Origin: Scytalidium lignicola
Taxonomy: Eukaryota; Ascomycota; Leotiomycetes
Assembly: GCA_002812745.2 (NCBI GenBank)
Contig: NCSJ02000124.1
Span: forward strand, 1-64,000
Length of the DNA stretch: 64,000 bases
Direction: 5' to 3'
A program made the position numbers and the translations under genes. Below, in pieces: positions 14,245-23,824 of the stretch (positions are counted from its first letter, which is position 1; every line of letters begins with the position of its first letter). The notes under the pieces are model-generated. The model worked only from the letters and a program-made list of their open reading frames with translations. It made no database searches and was not told the origin of the DNA.

Positions 14245-14735
14245 AATAGACAGGCAGAGATGCGCCTAAAAAGAACGCCCTGTATTACAATGACATATCG
14301 CCAGGGTGAAGTTCGAGGAGAGGAAATGGCCTACGACATCCGAGAAGCCTGAGAAGGTGCAGAAAGCAAGCCGGACCACAAGAACGACACCACCCACCCT
14401 TTCGAAGTCCCTGCCTACCCGTTAGCCAACATAGCTGGTAGTCTAAATTGTCATCGCGACATCTCCAACGATCGTCTGGAGGATTTCGAGGGCTTTGCCC
14501 AAGATCCCGGTATCCGGGATCTGGTTGGTCGTTGGTTGACGGCCTTAAATCATGCTGAGGCAGCGGGTGAGGCACTCGAGGATCTGCATCCAGACGTTAT
14601 TGCAGCTACCTCTAAGGGAGGTTACCATTCTCTCGAATCAATTTTCTCCATGTACATCCAAATGATGCTTTATGCGATGCCCACCAATGCTGATCAAGAT
14701 GAAATTGAGTACTTGGGTAAGCATGTCTGGCAATA
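14245..14735 (+). pseudogene. Decayed paralogue of the 377-residue gene at 26,457
   Basis: The + strand here encodes a run parallel to the intact gene at 26,457-27,000. KNALYYND matches KDATYYNK at the start. Further on FEVP, then LVGRWLTALNHAEAAGEALE, SIFSMYIQMMLYAMP and DEIEYLG match FEVP, LISAWNRVIVAARSAVN, LIVVLCMQILIYAYP and DEIRKIG. A GTAAGC donor follows the conserved Gly in both copies. Lesions: stops or frame changes after KNALYYND near 14,300 and a TGA at about 14,352 in the FEVP frame. I could not recognise the second exon of the family downstream, so this is a partial or dead copy. The function of the family is unknown. Confidence 0.65.
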
Positions 14736-14943
14736 AGCTCCTGGTGGAGATGGGGGTGGCCTTCAATCATCTATTCATTGGTGGGCATACCCTGGTTGTG
14801 GGTTGTGGGCGATGGATAAATTATCGAATGAGAGGTGCAGGGCAGTACGAAAATGGTAAATGGTGGGGCCAGGGCTGGCAAACCCTGGTCGCGCACCCAC
14901 AAATCTACTGCGACCCCTGTTCCGTCCCCTGCAAGCATCCCAA

Positions 14944-15550
14944 CCATGACTGGGTTACCCCAAGACGTGGCGTCGTGGCACCAAGCGGTTTCGGTTTGCT
15001 CTAGAGAGAAGAACCAGCATCAGAAACCACCGTCATAACTTAGTTGGGCTATGGAAGAAAGCAGAGACAAGCGAAAAGAGGAAGGAACTTCCACCAATTT
15101 TGATAGAGATGATGGATGGAGAGGTATGCATTAAAAAACCCCCATTTGGTTTAGCCTTTTCTGATCTCTTACGGACAGGAAGGCCTCGACCAATTAACCA
15201 TTTACGACATTGAGAAATTCAAGTCTGGGTCCAAAGTGACCCAGCGCCTGTACCTCCTCCAGAGAGTCTTGTTCGAGTCGAACGTGAGTATCCTATCCAT
15301 TCATGAATTACACAACACAGCTAACAGGCTTGAAGGCTACCTCGACAATTTTAACGAGACCAGTCGAGACGGGTTGTACAGCCTGGTGGACTTCTTGTAG
15401 CAGGCGTGTGGGGGACGGTTTATTGGTCCCAGTCGAATCATGGTCTCTCAGGACCTAGACCAGATCTGGGTCACGTTCGTAGAATATGACAGGCGTACCT
15501 ACGGTACCTGCGCGGAGAGGCGCGGGATGGGGACGATAGATCGTTCTTGA
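14944..15550 (+). pseudogene. Remnant of a second, unrecognised spliced gene
   Basis: One frame reads through a charged, coding-like stretch containing GTKRFRFALERR, LVGLWKKAE, and ELPPILIEMMDGE. A GTATGC...ACAG intron (about 15,125-15,180) leads to EGLDQLTIYDIEKF and RLYLLQRVLFESN, then GTGAGT. The apparent next exon (EGYLDNFNETSRDGLYSLVDFL) is out of phase and meets a TAG near 15,398. I recognise no family. It could be the end of the preceding locus or a separate dead gene; it has no counterpart at 27 kb. Confidence 0.35.
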
Positions 15551-15821
15551 CCATGCGCGAGTATGGTCCGTGGGATGTCCGGTCTGTAGAGGCCATGAGG
15601 AATCTTGGCCCTCTGGTTCACGCGATCGTGATGCGTCGCTGAGTGCAGCGGAGGCCCTCTACTTCTTGCTCTGCTTCGTGGATAAGCTTCAAATAGGTCC
15701 CATTGCAAGTAGTTGGCCGTAGGCCGAACAGGCATGGGTGTCCTAGGCGGGCCCAACCGCAAGCATCAAGAAGCATGGCCGTCATGGATGTAGTTATATT
15801 GATTGCGAGTTTCGTGTTTTG

Positions 15822-15939
15822 AGTATACAGTTTAATTTATCTCCAAAGCCAGGAACTTGATAAGAAAGAGAATTAGTTATAAATCTATCATCTTTTCCCA
15901 CACAATTTAATTCTCAACAAGAACATAGTTTTGGCGGTC
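15822..15939. repeat. Left arm of a 118-bp inverted repeat around the Zn2Cys6 gene
   Basis: The reverse complement matches 18110..18227 with few differences, mostly transitions. Because the right arm covers the last codons and stop of the regulator, this arm encodes the same C-terminal motif (DRQNYVLVEN then stop) on the minus strand. Similarity ends abruptly at both sides. Confidence 0.8.
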
Positions 15940-16476
15940 TCAGACTTTTGACCCTTGATTGTAGCTCATGGATGTTAGATATCCTTGGGATAATAAGCAT
16001 ATAAATAAACGCAGTCCGTTTCTGCAGCCACCAGTTGGGATGTTATGAGACAAATAATTTCAATGTTTTACTTAACGTACTTGAAATATTTTTAAAATCG
16101 GCGAGTCATATTAACTAGAATGAAACTAGATGTGTACAAAAGCTTGCGTTTTGGGACAAGTGTCGAATGGGCTTCCGAATCAGGTTTAGTCTCCTGGCTG
16201 GGCCTCATACGAGCGTCAAATACTATGATAATTAGTAAAAGGGAGGCTTCACATGTGTAGCAAACGAGTAATAAATGTATGGTATAGATCTAGTAGTGGC
16301 GTTTCTAAGACTACATTGTAGATTTGCTAACGGCTATCGTGAACTTAAAAATTATTCTCCTCTACATTAGTCCAAACTTTGATTATACCAAGTCACAGCT
16401 TAGTTCCTATATCTCGAAATCTACCCCATATCGTTCCTTAACAACTCAACTGGACTATATCTTACCCCACAAGAAC

Positions 16477-18142
16477 ATGCCAAACGTTGGCCAGCCTAGT
16501 CGTGACTGCCATACCTGTCGACAGCGCCGTGTCAAGGTATTGTGATCTATCNAAAAAAGTCTTCTAGATGGCACGATCTCATTAATATGATTGTCAAATA
16601 GTGTGATCTTGAACGACCCGAATGCCGTCGATGCATAAAAAGAGGAGAGCGATGTCCCGGATATCGAGACATCGCTGACATGCGCTTCCGGGTTGAGAGT
16701 GTTTCTTCGTTTGCGGCTAATATGAATAAAGATGCCCGTTTTCGTAAACCTCGGAACCGGAAAGGCGTGGTCGAGAAGCATTGTCCTCCCAGGGAAGTAG
16801 AGGTGGCAAGACGAGCAAAAGAAATTGCTCCGGAGTCAACAGCCGGCACACTAATATTATTGCCTAATAAGCCATATATCCCATTGCAATGTTCCCTGGT
16901 TGAGTCTTGGAATACCCATTTTATACCTTTGATTATGGATAAACTCAGAGTGGGATCTGGCACGGATAAGAGCGTTTTAGACATTATTCCAATTATTGTT
17001 TCAAAAGCAGACCAAGGATCTACTCTTTATCAAGCTTGTAGCGCTGTTGGATTTGCTTATATGTCTAATATGAAGTGGTCCCCTAGAATGATCTCTAATC
17101 AGACAGCAGCATACGGAATTGCTATTGCCGGTATAAATTCTGCTCTCCGGGATCCTCGATGGTATAAAAGTGATATGACTCTATTATCTATTTGGATGAT
17201 GGGCTTATATGAGGTAAGTCAAAATATTTAACCTTAGAATTACTGGCCACTATTCTAGATATGCTAATATAATTACCATTAACCAAGCTCCTTTTAAATG
17301 CACAAGCTAGAAGTAGCGTCGGCTTTCTGGTTGCTTCTTCCGGATGGAGTATTCACAGTTATGGACTAACAAAGTTGCTTCGCCTCCGAGGTTCAGACAA
17401 CTTTTCTAGGAAAGAAGGGCGAGGTTTATTTTGGCTCATCTTTAACTCTATAGTGAGTTTACTGGTAACCATATATCTGTCTTTAATAACATTTTACGTG
17501 TAGAATATCCTATCGCACATAACTGGCCAGGAATCTCCCAAAGATTCAACTATATGGCTTTGCAAAGTCTACCAATATTGTGAACCATCAGAGTACTTTG
17601 TGCTCCGAGCTGCTATTTTCTGTTACCATTGTTCTATCCTTTGCAGTTACATTCGAAGGTTAATCGATGCAGGAGACCTCGATGCAATATTGTCTAGCTC
17701 ACCGTCCATCCTCGAGGGTATGGATGAAATAGAACAAAAGGTGCATCCATTATCCCATGAAAGAGATATAACCGACTATACAATACAACCACCACTATTG
17801 CCATATATTAGTCCTGAATATCATAACGATCCGTATTACCGCAGTGTCTACACCTACCAAAGCAACTTCAGGCTTCGAGTTTCATATCATGTCTTGGAAT
17901 TTTTGCTTTATGCATCTAAAGCTCCTAGTTGTACACCTCAGCAACGAACTCTTTTCAACCAGATTCGATCTCGATGCATAGAAGAACTTCGGGCTATTGT
18001 AAATAAAATATCGAAGGTTTTAAGCATACCTCTTCCTAATATAGGCTCCACTGCCGAACTGGATTTTTTTATCAGGGGGACCTTGTTCCCAAGAGTTGGG
18101 CCCATTGACGACCGCCAAAACTATGTTCTTGTTAAGAATTAA
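16477..18142 (+). CDS. Zn2Cys6 fungal transcription factor, 491 aa
   Basis: Four exons: 16477..16536, 16602..17213, 17288..17452 and 17504..18142, all introns in phase 0 (65, 74 and 51 bp). The N-terminus carries a Gal4-type binuclear zinc cluster, C-x2-C-x6-C-x5-C-x2-C-x6-C, starting at DCHTCRQRRVK. Intron 1 falls inside the cluster, directly before the third Cys, and contains an isolated N (16552). The rest (SLVESWNTHFIPL, LYQACSAVGFAYMSN, IAGINSALRDP, LLSIWMMGLYE) resembles the fungal-specific transcription factor domain found after such clusters. It is expected to bind DNA in the nucleus; targets are unknown. No clustered enzyme genes point to a pathway. The gene sits inside an inverted repeat whose right arm overlaps its stop codon. 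Confidence 0.88.
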
Positions 18143-18227
18143 ATTGTGTGTGAAAAGACCATAGATTTATAATTAATTCTCTTTCCTATCAAGTTTCTGG
18201 CTTTGGAGATAAATTAAACAGTATACT
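18110..18227. repeat. Right arm of the 118-bp inverted repeat
   Basis: It begins in the last codons of the Zn2Cys6 gene and extends 85 bp past its stop; the mate is at 15822..15939. The spacing between arms is about 2.2 kb. Confidence 0.8.
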
Positions 18228-18336
18228 AAGGGCGCGTTTTTAAAGCGATCAAAGTATGGGTTTGAAGAGTATTTTGAATCGTTTTAATGAGCGATTCTGC
18301 TCCTCTAGCATGTCTTCATGCATTTTACGACCTCAA

Positions 18337-19350
18337 TCAAGATAACACAAGTGGTATTCTCCAGTAGCCAGGGCACCAAGTTGGCAAATTTGTCAAAAGC
18401 GATCACACAATGGTAGCATTAACTTCTTGGGGACGCTCTAGTCCAACCTAGTGTCCAGCCTCAACACCACATTCGGTCAGGTTACGACAATTCTTTCGCA
18501 TCGGTTCGAAGAGGCGAGATATGGAAATTGTGAGGACATAGTCAAATCTTGCCTCGATGAACAGAAGAGCAGCATTGAGCACACCGCCGTTAGCAGAACT
18601 CTTGCTGTAGGCGCGGTTAGTAGTTAAGGAAGCAAGCGGTTGGTCCAAAGAAGCCGTTGTGCACTATAGAATCCTTCAACGATGTAAAGAGGGGACAGTC
18701 TTGTTAAGCTCAATGTTAGGCGCACAAGATGCACCTCCGAGCCATCCACCATCATGAGTAATCATAGCAGTGCGACCTGGCAGATCATATATGGCGGGGT
18801 TTCCGGGAGCGAAGATTAGTTTAATGCTGCTCCCAGGGTCAGTTTTGAAGACTTGAATAGTACTCTTGCCAAATTGCCCCAAGGTGTACTCGTCAAAAGG
18901 ATATATATCTCAATCGACAAGTGCTACTTAGGCTTCCAGCCCAAGCTCGAGTGTGTGGTTTGGAACGCACAGACTAACAACCCAACACAGACTTCGGGGT
19001 GATGCGCAGCCATCGCTCAAACAACTGCACTTCCTCAATCGTGCCTAATCCAGACAGCTTCCTCATGTTCTAGATAAGTCAAAAGGGCAAATAGATCGCT
19101 CACCAAGACTTCAAGAGAGTAGTCATGAATATCGCGGCTTACTGTAGAGCGTCTATAACCACGCATGTCAGGGGCGACAACCTGGAAACCGAGCGAAGTA
19201 AATGCATTCAGCTAGGGCTTCCACGTTTCGGTGATGCCCAGCCAGCCATGGATGAAGATGAGAAGCAGACCGGATTCTAGTCCTGCAGTCAGGTCGAAAG
19301 TTGTGCTTCCATTGATGGCAATATCATGTCGTAATGGGCACGATAGCCAT
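18337..19350 (-). pseudogene. Epoxide-hydrolase-like alpha/beta hydrolase pseudogene
   Basis: Read on the minus strand, a nearly continuous frame gives AINGSTTFDL, LIFIHGWLGITETW, GFQVVAPDMRGY, LEHEEAVWIRHD, AAHHPEVCVGLLVCAFQTT, FAPGNPAIYDLPGRT, LFIEARFDYVLT, RLFEPMRKNCRN and EAGH. This is the order of the alpha/beta-hydrolase fold of soluble epoxide hydrolases (HGW oxyanion region, D-W-G nucleophile elbow, Asp then GHW near the end). The frame is broken by many stops: TAG after ITETWKP, TGA at the Trp of the elbow, TGA after AVV, TAG after GWKPK, TAG at the Trp of GHW, TGA near 18,400. The 5' end is also frameshifted. Nearly all stops are explained by C:G-to-T:A transitions from CAG, TGG or CGA. 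Clearly non-functional. Confidence 0.8.
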
Positions 19351-20600
19351 GGCGAGAGATTGGAGAGGGAATACCCTCTGTTGACGGGTTGCGGTTACGA
19401 AGGTTAGTATTCCACAGCATCGAGAATCAACAGCGGCCCTTTTAAGTTCTTGGTGAACCGCGATCATGAAGACTGGGCTGACGTTGTACCCAGGCCCTGG
19501 ACCTCGGATCTCGAGCAGCCACTGTCCATTTTGCAAAATTGTTAAGCGCACATATTATGAAAGATACAAAGAGGCAGCAGACATCGATGATAAAATCAGG
19601 GTTGTATAGATTAGTTTTAGAAAATTGAGTAACTGTAACGTTAACATCTTTAATGTTATTAGTAATACATAACTCAGCTTTACCACATTGGACAATAGCT
19701 TGCTGGTGTTGAGTGATTATTTCTACATCAGGCCAACAACTAATCCTGCTATAGATATCACTCAAATACAGAGTTGGATATCTAGTTGTGAAAATAACTA
19801 TTCCGACAAGTGCTGGATTTATGATCCCCAAAGTACCCCAGGCCGACGATGATAAGGACATACTAGAAGCAGATATCTCCGCCGCCCACTCTACAAAAAT
19901 CACAATACAACAGCTTTTGAGAAAAACATAGTTAATATTCAGTACACAACAATATCATTCAACCCAAGTAACAATAACCCATACCAAGTCTATACAATCC
20001 AATCTATAGCCTGATTACAACCTCCGATTCCTCCAGCCCTTTGTATCCCTCGTTCTATCCCAATAAACCCAAATCCTTTATGCCTCCAAGTTCACTCTTC
20101 CACCATCTCTTCCCGGTCTACTCTATCCTCCAATCTAGTGTCTCCAATCTAGTGTTATCCAAATATAAAACCCGGATTCTATATGTAGTTGTAGGAAATC
20201 CTCCGTGGTCGAGCGGGTTATCGCTCTTCATGTCGCCTCTTCATACTCCATTAGCATCGCGTTAATGTATATAAACATACGCCAGGAAACAAAGTTAGGT
20301 AATCCTAAAAAAAAGTCATAGGTTTCGCCTTGTTCTCGATCCAAAATCTGCTCACACTGCGGCTGGAGGTCTTCTCCAGTATTGTTTTGGATGTCCTGGT
20401 GCTCGAACATTCCGAGCCGGGGGGTATCATCGTGACGGATAAATCTGACCACTGGATGCTGATCTGACATGATCGATTCCAGTTGTCGATATAAGAAACT
20501 AGGGGCCTGTTGATCCCCGAATGAATCCAAAAAGCGTAGGTTCATGATAAAACATATAAACAAGAAAATTCGATGCATCCCATTTCCTGCCTCATCGACT
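19351..20600. other. Intergenic, one weak coding candidate on the minus strand
   Basis: Between the hydrolase pseudogene and the F-box gene. A minus-strand open frame at 20228-20578 (117 codons including the stop; FLDSFGDQQAPSFLYRQL, YDFFLGLPNFVSWRMF) has coding-like composition but no family and no introns, and could be the decayed end of a gene. An open frame at 19442-19903 looks spurious. A tRNA-like D-arm string near 20,207-20,222 lacks the rest of a tRNA. Confidence 0.3.
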
Positions 20601-21817
20601 TCATGGACTTTCCACTTTCAGTCCAGAAGCTGCACAAGCCTCTCTCACTTTCTCCGGCAGCCCGTCTTCTCCTCTAGGAACAATCAGTTTCTTCAATTTC
20701 CTCGCCATGATGCTCCTGTTCTCGAAACTGTAGCACATAAGTTCAATGATTTCTTCGTCATCACCAATAGCATCCAAAAACTCCAGCACCTCAAGATTTG
20801 GTGGTAGCCCCACGGAATGTAATCGAGGCTTTCCCAGGGATTGTCCAAAGAGTTGATAATCCCTCAACTGCAGGAAGGTGAGTTCTTGAAACTCGCGCAA
20901 TCGCATGGCGCTCTCTGCGCCGAGCTTCGCGAAATCAATCTCGATTGATTCCAGGGCATGTGCTTGTGAAGCCAAGGTCAAGATGTAATCCTCGATATCC
21001 TCTGGACTCTCCTCGAGCGGTGGAGAAGGTTCCCTTGCTTGCACCATTGTGAACTTCTTCAGACCTTCGGGTATAAGCAGCAGATCGGCGAGCGCGTCGT
21101 CATTAATGTCGCATTCTATGAGATGGAGGGTCCTCAAAGCCGTCTCGGAGGGCTTTTCGAGCGTTTCAAAGCCAAGAGCGAGTTTCGCGCGTCGAATGGT
21201 GAGATCTTCGAGGGTCGGATGGCTGAAAATGTGAAGATTATCCTGAAGATCCCAGTATCCACCGTCTTCAGTCTGATAATATAGTGAACCTGATGACGAG
21301 AAACCCTAGTCAGTAAACGTATTTGTCCAAAAGTGAATTACCAGAAACAGTCGCGACACATACAAGTTCTCAAACAAGCCAGATCAAACGGTCCATTGAA
21401 AAGCGTCCCAATTCCTCTGCCCAGACTCTCCGGCACACTAACCACCAGGTTCTCCAGATTTGACATTGTAGAAATGGTGTGACTGAAGCTATCGATCCCC
21501 CGCCGAGTGTCGCTATCCTGTAGAAAGACGTCGAGCTCGCTCAATTCGCTGCCTGGGTAGTCGAGTCGCACATGCTGGATGAGGGAGCCGCGACGCGGAC
21601 GCGACACCAGGGATTCGGAGAAGGACAAGTGGTGCTTGGGCGCCTTGAAGGAGATGCTTTTGTGCAGCAGGGGATCGGCGATGGTGTTGAGGCGCCGGTT
21701 CACGAGGCACACGGCGCCCAGGTCGTGCTGGTTTGGCAGGTGCGCGAGGATGAGATTGAGGAGCTCGTCGGGGAGGGAATGGAGCCTGTGCGGCGTGACG
21801 GTGGTAGTGGCCGTCAT
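20601..21817 (-). CDS. F-box domain protein, 380 aa
   Basis: Two exons, 21817..21364 and 21289..20601. The intron donor is GTATGT at 21363, inside a longer open frame; using it joins LACLRTC to SLYYQTEDGG in frame, whereas later GT sites do not. Residues 10-55 are a standard F-box (LHSLPDELLNLILAHLP, LVNRRLNTIADPLLHK). The remainder is Leu-rich with repeats suggestive of a degenerate LRR or F-box-C region (LRTLHLIECDINDDALADLL, LEVLEFLDAIGDDEEI). F-box proteins present substrates to SCF ubiquitin ligases; the substrate here is unknown. The opposite strand is GC-rich and open over exon 1, but only as a shadow. Confidence 0.85.
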
Positions 21818-23824
21818 GGCTGGTGGAAGTGCACCGGAGATGGAAGAAGGGGAATTGGAGAGTGAGACGCAAAAAAAAGAAAAAAAAGAATGATTCTGGG
21901 GAAAAAGAGAAATAAATTAATTTTGGGGCGAGCGGTGGGATTCTTATTAATTCTTACCGTATCAGTACTGTAACTTATCTGTTCGCCTTCTGCGCTTGGA
22001 CACGTTCCAGCCTGTGTCTGGGGACTGGCTGTGGGGTGCCTCAGGCGGAGACTTTGGTCCGGTCTGACACAGTTCAGCGTGAGTTATGCCGAGGCACGTG
22101 ATAATCAGACCATGATGAAAGCCCCTGATTTCGCTGTACAGTACTGTATTAAGTGTTATCAAACTGTTCTTTCTTTCTTTTATTTATTATTATTATAGAT
22201 TCCATCCGATAGAAGAAGCCTGGCTGGACGTGAATGCAAAGAAGTGGCGGAGTGCAAAGAGCGAATGATGGATGATGGTTCGTAGATAGCTGAGTCATGA
22301 TGACACCACTGATAAGTTAAGTTCAAGCAGTCCGATTAATTTGAAATTATGTCATGCACTCCATCCTCCTCCATCATCAATGCTAATGCAAGCAGTTAGC
22401 GGAATAGCACCTAGGAATGACCAGTCAGAAGCAGCCTTATCAATATGATAAAGGACATCTTTCATGAGCCTATAATAGTACATAACTTGTATCTCCCTCT
22501 TTTCTGCAGTCTCAGTCTTGTTAGGACACGTGCGATCAGCTGCTGGCTTACATACAATTCATCAGCTCGCGTAAGTAGTTGTCTTAAGGCCCGAGTTATC
22601 ACTTGGCATCGCATATACAGTAATTAAGACGTTTCGAAAGGCTTTAAGTATTTGCGAATGCCTTTGGTTAGAAAAGGATTGCCATGGTTCCTGCATTGTG
22701 CAGCCAAGGTCTAGCCCTTTGCATTCACCTAACTGTAAGGATTATCTAATCATTTCGGTCGTATCTGTGCGTCAGGGAAGACCCGCACGCTAAGAGGCCA
22801 AGCTAGAGCGCTGACTGCTAGGGCGTATCCACTACTGTGGGCGCGCTCACGTGGCTCTCCACTGTCAGTTACCATTTCCCCAGGTCCCACTCTGTCCGGC
22901 CGGATCTGGTAGGTGATCTGAGCTTTCATCTTTGGATGCTTCACAAAACACGTATTGCTTTAACGAGTAAGGTACGACCACTTGACAGCATCAGCAATTT
23001 CAAAGTTGATTTAATGTAGGTGTGCCATTCTCTAAACCTAAAGAGAACTCCGAAATCTACGACCTGCTCTCCACCATATCCATAACTATCCCAATGCCAA
23101 AAGTCAATCTGAATTCCAAGAGTCGCCGAATACCTTCCAATCCCCCTGCCCAATCTTCTATTAACCCCGTACCCAATGCCAAATGCCAAAACCAACCTGA
23201 ACCTCGTATCGTATCGTCGGGATCCATCCATCCATCCATCCATCCATCCATATCCTTCTCTCCTTCGTAATCCACCGCCCCAATGACCCCCCTCCCCAAA
23301 AAATCCAGATTTCCCCCTTCCACATAATAAAGAATCATCTTCATAAATATGTCCCAATACCATGATATGATCATATCTATGTTTGTGCCAGAGTAAACNA
23401 AAAGAAAATCATCAGTCGAAAAAAGGAAAGGAAAAGAAATGGAAAAGGAAACAGCGTCGTAGGACAAATGAAAGAAATGGAAAACATAGTTGGCCATATG
23501 ACTGGTTGATGAGACCTAGAATCTACCCAGTGTAGCGCAGTTCTGATTGATGTGGTTGTTAGTTATTGATCTGCATCTCCATCCATCCAACACCCGAGAA
23601 CGAGATCTTAAGTATCGGAGGAGGTGAAATAGAATGGCTCTTTGATGTCGCGGTTGGTTTTGATGAAAGATGCCATTTCATGGCAATGTCGTGATGATCT
23701 TTGAATATTATTTGCTAGTTTCGAGTACTGTTGGAGATAGTTAGATTATCATGCTTTCGATTGGAGAATAATGGAAGCAATTACCTGTACGACTTTCTCA
23801 TCCTGCGATCGTATTGAGACGCAA
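21818..23824. other. Intergenic, no gene seen
   Basis: Two kilobases between minus-strand genes. It contains TTTCTTTCTTTTATTTATTATTATTATA-like low-complexity DNA near 22,170-22,195 (described, not quoted exactly), a (CCAT)n microsatellite at 23,221-23,252 and an isolated N at 23399 next to a short A-run. Open frames here are low-complexity products of the microsatellite. Confidence 0.45.
23221..23252. repeat. (CCAT)n microsatellite, about 7 units
   Basis: Direct tetranucleotide repeats visible in the sequence, in intergenic DNA. It yields a spurious repeated DGWM-type frame on the minus strand. Confidence 0.9.

Noticed and set aside
19442..19903. Minus-strand open frame of 154 codons including the stop
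   Set aside because: Mixed hydrophobic and low-complexity sequence without a family match; likely chance, partly in AT-rich DNA.
20195..20265. tRNA-like string (TGGTCGAGCGGGTTATCGCT) resembling a D-arm
   Set aside because: No matching acceptor stem, anticodon loop or T-arm (GTTCRANNC) at the right distances; at most a degraded fragment.
21572..21893. Long GC-rich open frames antisense to the F-box gene
   Set aside because: They mirror the codon-biased F-box exon and end in a purine tract; no domain or splice support.
23057..23497. Minus-strand open frames with repeated DGWM residues
   Set aside because: Translation of the (CCAT)n microsatellite.
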